Notes: generated from the sequence alone by a model not told the origin. Counted from the first letter of the stretch, positions 1 to 6,258 are shown. The stretch: DNA of 6,498 nucleotides from Thermoleophilia bacterium (GCA_007122215.1 SKUG01000051.1:1-6498); one strand, 5' to 3'. Program-made: numbers and translations.

Positions 1-801
1 CGTCGCGAGGCGCAGGTACTCGGGCATCAGCTCGTCGGGAATGCTCATCACCTTGCCGAAGACCTCCTCCGGCTGCTCCTCGACCCCGATGTAGTTGCCG
101 AGTGACTTGCTCATCTTGTCCGAGCCATCGGTCCCGACGAGCAGCGGTGTCGTGAGCACCAGCTGCGGCTGCTGCCCGAACTGCTGCTGCAGCTCGCGGC
201 CGAGCAGCAGGTTGTAGAGCTGGTCGGTGCCGCCGAGCTCCACGTCGGCCTCGACGACGACGGAGTCGTAGGCCTGCATGATCGGGTACATGAGCTCGAG
301 GATCGAGATCGGCTTGCCGGCGGCAAACCGCTGCGAGAAGTCGTCGCGCTGGAGGATCTGGGCAGCGGTCACCCCCCGGATGGTCCGGAAGAGCTGCTCC
401 ATCGACAGCGTGGCGAGCCACTCCCCGTTGTTGCGCAGCTCCGTCCGGTCGGGATCGAGGATCCGGAATGCCTGCTGCCGGTAGGTCTCGGCGTTCATGG
501 CAATCTGCTCGCCGGTGAGCTGGGGGCGCGTTCGATCCCGCCCGGAGGGGTCCCCGATGCGGGCCGTGTAGTCCCCGATGATCAGGACTGCGGTGTGCCC
601 GAGGTCCTGGAACTGGCGGAGCTTCTGCAGGACCACGCAATGCCCGAGGTGCAGGTCGGCCGAGGTGGGGTCCACCCCCAGCTTCACGCGCAGGGGCCGG
701 CCGGCGTCCTCGGCGCGTCGCAGCACGGGCTCGATGCCTCCCTCCGGAAGCACGTCCGCCGTACCGGCTGCCAGCAGGCCAACGTGGTCGCCGAAGCTCA
801 T
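1..801 (-). CDS. tyrS: Tyrosyl-tRNA synthetase, N-terminal 267 residues (gene runs off left edge)
   Basis: Class I aminoacyl-tRNA synthetase that charges tRNA-Tyr with tyrosine in the cytoplasm. The frame is open from ATG 801 to base 1. Seen directly: the HIGH-type motif HLGH at residues 51-54 after the KLGVDPTSADL strand, a GDYTARIGDPSGR block near 80, a YPIMQAYDS tyrosine-pocket region, the GGTDQ motif, and KMSKS at 229-233 followed by YIGVEEQPEEVFGKVMSI. KMSKS and the GDPSGR style fit the TyrS2-like bacterial subgroup (Thermus-like) rather than the KFGKT subgroup. The C-terminal tRNA-binding (S4-like) part, about 130-150 residues, would lie left of the window. The start is supported by GGAGG (809-813) with a 7-nt spacer inside the end of the DUF1385 gene. 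Start and stop overlap as ATGA, so translation is probably coupled. Nothing looks broken. Confidence 0.96.
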   Translation of the reverse strand, partial: MSFGDHVGLLAAGTADVLPEGGIEPVLRRAEDAGRPLRVKLGVDPTSADLHLGHCVVLQKLRQFQDLGHTAVLIIGDYTARIGDPSGRDRTRPQLTGEQIAMNAETYRQQAFRILDPDRTELRNNGEWLATLSMEQLFRTIRGVTAAQILQRDDFSQRFAAGKPISILELMYPIMQAYDSVVVEADVELGGTDQLYNLLLGRELQQQFGQQPQLVLTTPLLVGTDGSDKMSKSLGNYIGVEEQPEEVFGKVMSIPDELMPEYLRLAT

Positions 802-2111
802 GCCATGACCTCCACGGCGTCCGGATCATCCCCGGCACCCACCGCCAGCCACTCGGGGCCGGACGTCTCGGCCTCACGCCCGAGGACCGACTCCAGCGAG
901 CGGATGGCCACCTCGCACTGGTCCGGCGTGCACTCCCTCGTGGTCAGGTACTGGAGCCACAGGCCCGGTGCCAGCACGCCGCGCACGAGGCGGTTGTTCG
1001 GGCGGCGCCCCGCCCAGCGGATCAGCTCGAAGGACAATCCCGCAATCAGGGGCAGGAACACGATGCGGGACATCACGAGCTCAGGCACCCCCGCATCGGG
1101 CCGGAGCCAGCCGTAGATCCCGAAGACGATGATGGCGACCACGAAGACCCAGAGCAGGAACGCCGTCCCGCAGCGAACGTGGATCCGGCTCTGCTCGTTG
1201 ACGCGCACGGGGTCGAGTGGGACGCCCTGCTCGAACGCGTTGATCGACTTGTGCTCGGCGGAGTGATACTGGAACACCCGTCGCAGGTCAGGGAGCAGGC
1301 CCACGAGGCCGAGGTAGGCGCAGAAGACGGCGATGCGGAACGCGCCTTCAGCAACGACGAAGCGCAGGGCCTGCTCGTCGTGGTCGGCGACGAAGCCCGT
1401 GAGCAGCAGGGGCAGGAGCTTGAAGAGGCCGATGGCGAGCCCGAGCGCGAGGATCATCGACAGCGCGAGGTGCCAGCGGCTCAGGTACTCGGGGGGCTCA
1501 AGGTGCGAGGTGGATGCCAGCTCCTCCGCGTTTCCGTCTCCGGCGCGGCCGTCGCCACCCTTCGCGGCAGCCGTTGCCGGAGATGCCGGCACGGGGCCAG
1601 CGGACGGCCCTCCGGCATCATCCGTCCCGCCGACGGGACCCCGGCCCGGATCGTCCTCGGACACGTCCGTTCCTGGGCTGCCGGACTCGCTGCTGCCAGC
1701 TGGCTCGCCTGCATCCCCACCTGTGGCGGGCTCGCCATCGATCCGGTGGACGACGGCCCCGAGCTCGATCGGCCCCCGGGACAGCCGCTTGCCGGACTCC
1801 TCGTCGTACCACTCCGCAGCGTACTGCGCGGAGAGGTTGAGCGCGCGATAGCCCACGCCGAGGGACTCCCCGAGGGCAATCACCCCCCGCATGATGGGCA
1901 GGCGCGCCCAGCGATGGCGCTCGGCGAACGGGGTGATGTCGCGCTCGACGATCACGATGTCGCCATCGAAGCGCCGGACGGCGACGGCCCAGTGGTGGGG
2001 CGTGCGCATCATCACGCCCTCCATCACGGCCTGTCCCCCGACCATGGCGTTCGTGGTGCCCTGCAGGGCGATGCGAAGTGGCGACGTTCGTTGCATCCTG
2101 AAGCGATCCAT
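798..2111 (-). CDS. DUF1385 (YqhQ-family) integral membrane protein, 437 aa
   Basis: A predicted multi-pass inner-membrane protein of the DUF1385 family. Its biochemical function is not established, and in many Gram-positive genomes it sits near rpmE and prfA. Family signatures seen: [13 protein letters not shown] (24-36), [14 protein letters not shown] (71-84), the charged membrane-proximal [14 protein letters not shown] (283-296), HVRCGTAFL (311-319), and [24 protein letters not shown] (370-393). Hydrophobic segments lie at about 212-240, 256-275, 313-335 and 345-365. Between the N-terminal domain and the first membrane segment is an unusual 80-residue Gly/Pro/Ser/Asp-rich linker (about 125-205), which explains why it is longer than the usual 300-odd residues. 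The frame stays open upstream to 2453, but that stretch is the shadow of tdk. ATG 2111 was chosen because the homology begins shortly after it and an extended -10 element lies 7 nt upstream. ATG 2096 (residue 6) is the alternative. It overlaps tyrS by 4 bp. Confidence 0.9.
   Translation of the reverse strand: MDRFRMQRTSPLRIALQGTTNAMVGGQAVMEGVMMRTPHHWAVAVRRFDGDIVIVERDITPFAERHRWARLPIMRGVIALGESLGVGYRALNLSAQYAAEWYDEESGKRLSRGPIELGAVVHRIDGEPATGGDAGEPAGSSESGSPGTDVSEDDPGRGPVGGTDDAGGPSAGPVPASPATAAAKGGDGRAGDGNAEELASTSHLEPPEYLSRWHLALSMILALGLAIGLFKLLPLLLTGFVADHDEQALRFVVAEGAFRIAVFCAYLGLVGLLPDLRRVFQYHSAEHKSINAFEQGVPLDPVRVNEQSRIHVRCGTAFLLWVFVVAIIVFGIYGWLRPDAGVPELVMSRIVFLPLIAGLSFELIRWAGRRPNNRLVRGVLAPGLWLQYLTTRECTPDQCEVAIRSLESVLGREAETSGPEWLAVGAGDDPDAVEVMA
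809..813 (-). promoter_or_regulatory. Shine-Dalgarno of tyrS
   Basis: GGAGG on the minus strand lies 7 nt before the tyrS ATG (801), within the last codons of the DUF1385 gene. It decides the tyrS start over the out-of-frame ATG at 806 and fits termination-reinitiation at the ATGA overlap. Confidence 0.75.
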
Positions 2112-2118
2112 CAGCCGC

Positions 2119-2127
2119 ACGGTAGCA
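2119..2127 (-). promoter_or_regulatory. Candidate extended -10 promoter for a leaderless DUF1385 mRNA
   Basis: The minus strand reads TGCTACCGT, an extended -10 (TG-N-TANNNT), ending 7 nt before ATG 2111. No Shine-Dalgarno is visible at that ATG. Transcription starting at or beside the A of ATG would give a leaderless message, a common arrangement in Actinobacteria. No good -35 hexamer is seen, which an extended -10 can tolerate. This is inferred from spacing and motif only. Confidence 0.4.
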
Positions 2128-2218
2128 GACCTGCTCCACGCCGGGAACGCCGCCACCTGCGGCCGAACGCGGATTCCGCCCGGGCCAGGCGACGGGCATC
2201 CCCGGCCGGCGGGCCGGC

Positions 2219-2893
2219 TCAGACCGCGAACCGCCCGAGGTGGCCGGACATCGGCCGATGCCCCCGCAGGATGCTCGGGCCAAGCGGCTCCCCGGATGCA
2301 TCCAGGTGGTCGGGGCGCCCGCTGGCGACCTCGTGGCAGGTACGGCAGCGAGGCTCGTAGCTCTCCTGTGCGCCCACCTTGATGACGGGCTCGTCCGCGC
2401 TGGCAGGGCGCCCCTCGATCAGCCGCTGGGTGCGGGTTGCCGGCCCACCACACTGCTGGCAGATGGCCTGGAGCTTGGTCACGAACTCCGCGGTCGCCAG
2501 CATCTCCGGGACGGGCCCGAACGGCTCGCCCCGGAAGTCAAGGTCGAGGCAGGCAGCGACCACGCGCTTGCCGGCGTCCGCGAGCCGGATGGACACATCG
2601 CAGACGGAGGCGTCGAAGAACTGTGCCTCGTCGATGCCCACAACGTCGGCGTTGCCGGCCAGCCGCAGGATCTCCCCGGCGGTTGGCACGGGGAGGGCCT
2701 CGATCCGGTTGCCATTGTGCGAGACGACCTCGGACTCACTGTAGCGGTTGTCGAGCGCCGGCTTGTAGACGGCAACCTTGAGACCGGCGATCTGGGCACG
2801 CTTGAGGCGACGCAGGAGCTCCTCGCTCTTGCCACTGAACATCGAGCCGCAGACGACCTCGACCCATCCCCCCCTGGACGGAACGACCTGCAT
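2219..2893 (-). CDS. tdk: Thymidine kinase, type II, 224 aa
   Basis: Phosphorylates thymidine to dTMP with ATP in the cytoplasmic pyrimidine-salvage pathway. Seen: Walker A loop GSMFSGKS (16-23), the [19 protein letters not shown] segment, Walker B-like DEAQFF (88-93) whose Glu89 is the expected catalytic base, LDLDFRG (116-122), and the substrate-closing lasso with a four-cysteine zinc site, CQQC (145-148) and CRTC (183-186) following YEP. The length is slightly over the usual 190-200 residues because of a C-terminal tail (about 190-224) rich in Gly, Pro, His and Arg, which I cannot match to a known domain. ATG 2893 is chosen over the in-frame GTG 2914 because GGAGG lies 6 nt before it. It is 110 bp downstream of rpmE and 107 bp upstream of the DUF1385 gene, in the same direction. 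All key residues are present. Confidence 0.96.
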   Translation of the reverse strand: MQVVPSRGGWVEVVCGSMFSGKSEELLRRLKRAQIAGLKVAVYKPALDNRYSESEVVSHNGNRIEALPVPTAGEILRLAGNADVVGIDEAQFFDASVCDVSIRLADAGKRVVAACLDLDFRGEPFGPVPEMLATAEFVTKLQAICQQCGGPATRTQRLIEGRPASADEPVIKVGAQESYEPRCRTCHEVASGRPDHLDASGEPLGPSILRGHRPMSGHLGRFAV

Positions 2894-2899
2894 GGCATA

Positions 2900-2904
2900 C
2901 CTCC
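2900..2904 (-). promoter_or_regulatory. Shine-Dalgarno of tdk
   Basis: GGAGG on the minus strand with a 6-nt spacer to ATG 2893. It overlaps the codons that a GTG-2914 start would use, so it favours the shorter protein. Confidence 0.75.
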
Positions 2905-2948
2905 GGATCCCCACTGCCAGCCTGCGGCCAGCCCAACCAACTCGACGA

Positions 2949-2954
2949 ATCCTA
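2949..2954 (-). promoter_or_regulatory. Possible -10 element upstream of tdk
   Basis: The minus strand reads TAGGAT (four of six matches to TATAAT) in the 110-bp rpmE-tdk gap, which would leave a leader of about 50 nt carrying the GGAGG site. No convincing -35 is seen at 16-19 nt, so tdk may instead be read through from rpmE. Weak call. Confidence 0.22.
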
Positions 2955-3003
2955 CCGGCGGCGAAGGATGCCGCAGCAGGCAGGAGCGGGCATCCCCGCC
3001 AGC

Positions 3004-3606
3004 TCAGCCCTCGGTGGGCGTGTCCTCGCCATCGGCTCCCGCTTCACCCGCGGCGGGAGCAGGAGCATCCCCTGCGTCCGTGGGAGCAGCCTCGCTGGCC
3101 GGAGCCTCGGCCGCAGGTGCTGCTGCCTCGGCGGCGTCCGGAGCCGGTGCGTCGCTGGAAGCGTCGGCTGCGGTCTCGGCAGCTGCCTCGGCCGCAGGTG
3201 CAACCGCGGCGGCTGCCTCGGCGGCCTTGCGTGCCTCCTCGGCCTGCTTCTCGGCTTCCTGGCGGGCCTTGGCCTCGGCGATCGCCTTCGCGCGCTCGCG
3301 CTCGGCGCGCTTGGCAAGTGCCTTGGGGTCCATGGCCGGACGAACCGGGGCAGCACCCGCGCGACGCTTGGTCTTGCGCCGGCTACGTGCCTCGCCCGCC
3401 TGACCCTCGGTGCGCTGCAGCTTCTGCTGGAACTTCTCGAGCCGCCCACCCTCGTCGATGAACTTCTGCTTGCCCGTGTAGAACGGGTGGCAGTTCGAGC
3501 AGAGCTCGACGCGCAGGTCGGTCTTTGTCGAGCGCGTCACGAAGCTGTTCCCACAGCTGCAGGTGACGGTCGTTTCGGTGTACTCAGGATGGATGCCGTG
3601 CTTCAT
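3004..3606 (-). CDS. rpmE: 50S ribosomal protein bL31, zinc type, with a 125-130 aa C-terminal extension (200 aa)
   Basis: Residues 1 to about 70 are a complete bL31: MKHGIHPEY start, zinc-ligand cysteines at 16, 18, 36 and 39 (CSC and CSNC), then [24 protein letters not shown]. bL31 binds at the large-subunit central protuberance and bridges to the small subunit. The family is normally 66-90 residues, so residues 71-200 are extra. In order they are a basic patch (RSRRKTKRR, 74-82), a charged Ala/Glu/Lys/Arg helix (about 92-130), and an Ala/Pro-rich acidic tail (128-200) with about 16 Asp/Glu and no Lys or Arg. An open upstream codon at 3636 is rejected because the conserved bL31 start is MKH. 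No Shine-Dalgarno is visible, but a -10-like TACACT lies 9 nt before the ATG. Four cysteines mark it as the zinc-containing form, which in other Actinobacteria can fall under Zur or redox sigma control; that is not shown here. Confidence 0.95.
   Translation of the reverse strand: MKHGIHPEYTETTVTCSCGNSFVTRSTKTDLRVELCSNCHPFYTGKQKFIDEGGRLEKFQQKLQRTEGQAGEARSRRKTKRRAGAAPVRPAMDPKALAKRAERERAKAIAEAKARQEAEKQAEEARKAAEAAAAVAPAAEAAAETAADASSDAPAPDAAEAAAPAAEAPASEAAPTDAGDAPAPAAGEAGADGEDTPTEG
3104..3201. repeat. Two exact 17-bp direct repeats inside the bL31 tail
   Basis: GCCTCGGCCGCAGGTGC occurs at 3104-3120 and again at 3185-3201, 81 bp apart (27 codons, in frame). Each copy encodes APAAEA on the minus strand (residues 136-141 and 163-168). 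The surrounding tail is full of shorter GCCTCGGC words. This suggests the acidic Ala/Pro tail grew by in-frame duplication, although codon bias for Ala and Glu in a GC-rich genome also favours such repeats. Confidence 0.7.
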
Positions 3607-3615
3607 GACCGGCGA

Positions 3616-3645
3616 AGTGTACCGGGTCTGACCCACCCGTGGCGA
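3616..3645 (-). promoter_or_regulatory. Candidate rpmE promoter with operator-like palindrome in the spacer
   Basis: On the minus strand: a -35-like TCGCCA (3640-3645, four of six to TTGACA), an 18-bp spacer, and a -10-like TACACT (3616-3621, four of six to TATAAT) ending 9 nt before ATG 3606. Transcription would start within a few nucleotides of the start codon. The spacer contains the perfect 11-nt palindrome GGGTCAGACCC (3624-3634), the position where a repressor would block polymerase. The 116-bp gap 3607-3722 shows nothing else convincing. Motif-based inference. Confidence 0.35.
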
Positions 3646-3722
3646 GTACCTGTTGCATCGCGGACGTCCAGCGGGCCGTTCCCCCGAGCGCCACAGGCGC
3701 CCCGACGGCTGTCCACCAGGCC

Positions 3723-5015
3723 CTAGCGGACGATGACGATGAGCTTGACGCTGCCCCCGCGCAGGGTCTCGAGCTGGTCGATCGTGCCGATGTTCGCATC
3801 GCGCCCCATGCGCAGCGCTTCCCGGCGGTGACCGGGTGCGAAGAGCACGACCGGGGTGGAGTAGCTCCTGCTGCTGTTGCCCACGTCACGGACGTTGTAG
3901 CCGCGGCGCTCGAGGCCGGATGCGACCTGGGCAGCGCGGTTGGGCACGCTGCCGGCGTTGAGGACGTCGACCTGGAGCTCCGTGCGCGGCAGGATCGGAC
4001 GCTGGGCCGGGCGCTCCGGAGCTGCCTCGGCCTCGGCTCCCGCACCACCGGCCTCGGCGTTCGCAGCCTCCTGCTCCTGGGTCGCAGGCGCCGCTGGCGC
4101 AGGGACGACGTCCGGAGCCGCGCTGCGCCCGGCGATCGTCACGACCATCGCAATCAGGACGATGCCAACGACGGCTGCCAGCACCAGCGATCCGTAGGAT
4201 GACTCATCCAGCCAGCGTCGGAAGCCTGCAACGGAGTCCTCCACGGCATTGCCAACACGATCGATGCCCGTGGCGACCCGATGGGCGCGCTCGGGGCCGC
4301 CGAGCAGCCGGGGAGCCGACCGACGCAGCATGGTGCCCGCACGCGTCGGCCGAACCTCGCGCACGTGTCCGACGGTCCACGCCTCCAGCTCGCTGGCCGT
4401 GGCATCCAGCACGTGCGCGAACTCCGGATCAGCCGAGCGCGCATGCGAGACGACCGCGTCACCTGCCATGACGTCATCGTGCAGGGAAGGCGCGGACGCC
4501 GCGATGGGGCCCTCGGCAGGCCGCCCCCCTCGAGGAGCGGAGCCCTGGATGTTCGCGCCTGCGTCCTCGACGCGCGCACGCAGGAGGACTCCCCCTGCAA
4601 CTCCCTGGACGCCGGCGGCAGCTGCCAGCAGGCCTGCGCTGGGCGAGGCCACCGGCGCGGCGGGTGCGGGTGGGGCTGCCGGCTCGACCACGACCTCCGG
4701 CGCGTTGACGGCCGAGGCATCCGGAACCTCTCCGGCGAGTGCGGGTGCAGCCTCGTGCCCGGTCGGCAGGTCTCCGCCGTCACCGGGAGCGTCCCCGGCA
4801 GCGAGCTCGCGGGCGAGGTCGGGGTCGATGCCCAGCGCGTCGGCCCAGCCGATGAGCGCTGCCTCGACCCAGTCCGGATCGCGTCCGTCCAGGTCTCCGG
4901 CCTCGAGGTCTCGTACCTCGTCTGGCTGGAGGCCTGCGGCCATGGCAACTGCCATGATCGAGACCCCTCGGCCGATGCGTGCTTCCTGGAGTGGCGTGGT
5001 CTTCACGGCCTGCAT
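3723..5015 (-). CDS. RodZ-like HTH / single-TM / LytR_C-domain membrane protein, 430 aa
   Basis: Predicted type II membrane protein. Residues 7-71 match the HTH_25 domain of RodZ-type proteins ([29 protein letters not shown], then a helix ending WADALGIDP). Residues 75-195 are a low-complexity Ala/Pro/Gly/Asp linker. Residues 196-240 have a possible second HTH-like pattern ([20 protein letters not shown]). One strong membrane segment lies at 274-296, followed by an acidic Ala/Glu/Pro linker (297-342). Residues 346-430 match the LytR_C domain ([57 protein letters not shown]), expected outside the membrane. In other proteins LytR_C follows LCP cell-wall ligase domains; no LCP domain is present here. 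A role in envelope assembly or morphology is inference. The start at 5015 is fixed by GAGGAG with a 6-nt spacer and by the HTH beginning at once. It is divergent from the gene at 5200. Confidence 0.88.
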   Translation of the reverse strand: MQAVKTTPLQEARIGRGVSIMAVAMAAGLQPDEVRDLEAGDLDGRDPDWVEAALIGWADALGIDPDLARELAAGDAPGDGGDLPTGHEAAPALAGEVPDASAVNAPEVVVEPAAPPAPAAPVASPSAGLLAAAAGVQGVAGGVLLRARVEDAGANIQGSAPRGGRPAEGPIAASAPSLHDDVMAGDAVVSHARSADPEFAHVLDATASELEAWTVGHVREVRPTRAGTMLRRSAPRLLGGPERAHRVATGIDRVGNAVEDSVAGFRRWLDESSYGSLVLAAVVGIVLIAMVVTIAGRSAAPDVVPAPAAPATQEQEAANAEAGGAGAEAEAAPERPAQRPILPRTELQVDVLNAGSVPNRAAQVASGLERRGYNVRDVGNSSRSYSTPVVLFAPGHRREALRMGRDANIGTIDQLETLRGGSVKLIVIVR

Positions 5016-5021
5016 GCTGGA

Positions 5022-5027
5022 CTCCTC
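5022..5027 (-). promoter_or_regulatory. Shine-Dalgarno of the HTH/LytR_C gene
   Basis: GAGGAG on the minus strand with a 6-nt spacer to ATG 5015. It selects this start over in-frame codons further upstream, such as 5180, whose translation would be arbitrary sequence through the intergenic region. Confidence 0.7.
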
Positions 5028-5037
5028 GCTGTCCCCT

Positions 5038-5067
5038 GCTGCATCGACATCCCCATGACGATGCAGC
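5038..5067 (-). promoter_or_regulatory. 30-nt inverted repeat A in the leader of the HTH/LytR_C gene
   Basis: Arms GCTGCATCG (5038-5046) and CGATGCAGC (5059-5067) are perfect 9-bp complements. Inside them CAT (5048-5050) pairs with ATG (5055-5057) across one A-A mismatch, leaving a CCCC loop on the plus strand (GGGG in the minus-strand RNA). It ends 22 nt before ATG 5015 and 10 nt before the Shine-Dalgarno. It could be a DNA operator for a dimeric regulator or an mRNA hairpin that controls ribosome access. It is not a terminator, having no T tract. Confidence 0.6.
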
Positions 5068-5152
5068 TTCCCCACTTCTGTGCCGGTTCTTCGCCATGCC
5101 TGCGTCGACTCCTGCAACGGAGCCCAGCCCTTCGCCGATACACCGACGACGA

Positions 5153-5176
5153 GGTGCAGCCGGGGACTGCTGCACC
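5153..5176 (+). promoter_or_regulatory. 24-nt inverted repeat B in the leader of the plus-strand membrane gene
   Basis: Arms GGTGCAGC (5153-5160) and GCTGCACC (5169-5176) are perfect 8-bp complements around an 8-nt spacer. It ends 23 nt before ATG 5200. It shares the TGCAGC/GCTGCA core with inverted repeat A. A weak -10-like GATACA (5137-5142) lies just upstream and would put the repeat at the very 5' end of the transcript, but no clear -35 supports it. Confidence 0.5.
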
Positions 5177-5199
5177 GCACCAGGGACAGAGGGACGCCA

Positions 5200-6258
5200 A
5201 TGAGTGTTCAGGGAACCATCCCGATGGGACCAATGCTTGCCCAGGCCACGCCGATACCAGCGGGAGCGCCTGCTCCCGAGCGCGCTGCGCCTGCGGGGCC
5301 GGACACCGAACCGGACGTGGCGCCGGACGACGAGCTGGGAGGCCTTGCCCACTGGGCCGGCCGCTGGGCCGCCAAGTCGGAGGGCGCAGCGCTCACCAGC
5401 GGGATCATCTACGGAGCCCCGATCGCCGGGGCAGCGGGCTACGGCGCCTTCACCCGGCAGACCGACATGCTCAACCAGTCCACGATGCGAGCGCTGGGAG
5501 TCGGCGCGCGCTCTGCGCTGCCGAAGATCACGCCGGCGCTCGCGTTCGGAGTCGCGGGCGTGGGAATAGCCGACGGCGTCTCGATGATCGCCCCGAACAT
5601 CGTGAAGCCCTACAAGCGGGACATGAGCGCCAAGGACAAGTCTGCCGTGCAGGTCCAGCGGGCGGCGGCCGCAGCAGTCGGCACGACTGCCGTGGCAGGT
5701 GGGCTCTGGCTGCGCTTCCCCCAGGTCTTCAAGACCCGGATCCTCGGGGAGGACGTCTTCCTCGGGGCGAGCCGCGCTGCCACGCAGGCCATGACCCTCA
5801 ACCGCTCCATGACGATGGCTCCCGCCACCATGCGATCCCTCGCCGGCGTGGCCGGCTTCGGCGCCGCAGCAGCGATCGGTGGACACGCGGTGCTTGGCGG
5901 CGGCGACTCCCGCCGGGACGGCCTGCGCACGGCCGGGATCACGGCAGGGGCCACGGGTGCGGCGCTGCTCGCCATGCCACTCGTCACCCGCGGACACTCC
6001 AAGGCAGTGGTGGGCATGCTCCCGGACACCCTCCGGTTCCGCCTGCCCCGCCCCAGCCCGGAGCTGATCAAGCGGGTGCGCGAGTTCGCCACCGTGGCCG
6101 CACCGGTCTCGGTCGTGCCGGCAACCGATGCCGCCTACCGCCACTTCGACGTCGTCGATGCCGCCAACAAGCTCGTGGAGGGCCAGAAGCGGCCGCCGGC
6201 ACGGAACACGACGCCGCCGGCTCGCAACACCACCCCTGCGCGCCCCCCGACGCGCTGA
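5200..6258 (+). CDS. Uncharacterised Ala/Gly-rich multi-pass membrane protein, 352 aa
   Basis: I do not recognise this family. The N-terminus (1-48) is Pro/Ala-rich and becomes acidic (DTEPDVAPDDE), with no signal peptide. About five weakly hydrophobic Ala/Gly-rich segments follow, near residues 64-86, 111-131, 155-172, 211-234 and 241-262, with many small-xxx-small packing patterns (for example GAPIAGAAGYGAF). They are separated by charged loops such as KPYKRDMSAKDKS (137-148) and RFPQVFKTRILGED (172-185). A soluble-looking C-terminal part (about 276-328) ends in a basic Pro-rich tail with PPARNTT twice (332-345). The start at ATG 5200 has AGAGGGA (5188-5194) just upstream; the frame is open from 5080, but those codons look non-coding. 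It is transcribed divergently from the HTH/LytR_C gene and may be co-regulated with it. Helical packing in the membrane is likely; function is unknown. Confidence 0.82.
   Translation: MSVQGTIPMGPMLAQATPIPAGAPAPERAAPAGPDTEPDVAPDDELGGLAHWAGRWAAKSEGAALTSGIIYGAPIAGAAGYGAFTRQTDMLNQSTMRALGVGARSALPKITPALAFGVAGVGIADGVSMIAPNIVKPYKRDMSAKDKSAVQVQRAAAAAVGTTAVAGGLWLRFPQVFKTRILGEDVFLGASRAATQAMTLNRSMTMAPATMRSLAGVAGFGAAAAIGGHAVLGGGDSRRDGLRTAGITAGATGAALLAMPLVTRGHSKAVVGMLPDTLRFRLPRPSPELIKRVREFATVAAPVSVVPATDAAYRHFDVVDAANKLVEGQKRPPARNTTPPARNTTPARPPTR
6193..6234 (+). repeat. Tandem PPARNTT peptide repeat
   Basis: Two adjacent 21-bp units at the end of the membrane-protein gene encode PPARNTT. They differ at four of seven codons (Ala, Arg, Thr, Thr) and every difference is synonymous. 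The peptide has been kept while the DNA drifted, so this is not a very recent duplication. Confidence 0.75.

Noticed and set aside
2205..2218. GCCGG...CCGGC hairpin directly after the tdk stop
   Set aside because: The stem is only 5 bp and there is no T tract. GC-rich spacers produce such hairpins often. It might slow polymerase, but I cannot call it a terminator.
1179..2360. Long plus-strand open frame opposite the DUF1385 gene
   Set aside because: The complementary strand encodes conserved DUF1385 motifs. This frame's product has no family features and runs into tdk antisense.
2112..2453. N-terminal extension of the DUF1385 frame through the tdk region
   Set aside because: The extension lies mostly inside tdk in another frame, is Arg/Gly/Pro-rich, and has no ribosome binding site. 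Homology begins only near residue 20 after ATG 2111.
2986..2999. GCGGG...CCCGC hairpin after the rpmE stop
   Set aside because: It has a 5-bp stem with a 4-nt loop and no T tract, which is not enough to claim termination between rpmE and tdk.
3333..3335. Internal ATG in rpmE that could start a separate tail peptide
   Set aside because: No Shine-Dalgarno or -10-like element lies before it, and the tail is in frame with an intact bL31.
3688..3700. GCGCC-ACA-GGCGC hairpin downstream of the HTH/LytR_C stop
   Set aside because: It has a short stem, a mismatch when extended, and no T tract. It may mark the end of that transcript but is too weak to list as a terminator.
5137..5142. GATACA as a -10 element for the plus-strand membrane gene
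   Set aside because: It has only three matches to TATAAT and no supporting -35 at 16-18 nt, so I mention it only in the leader entry.
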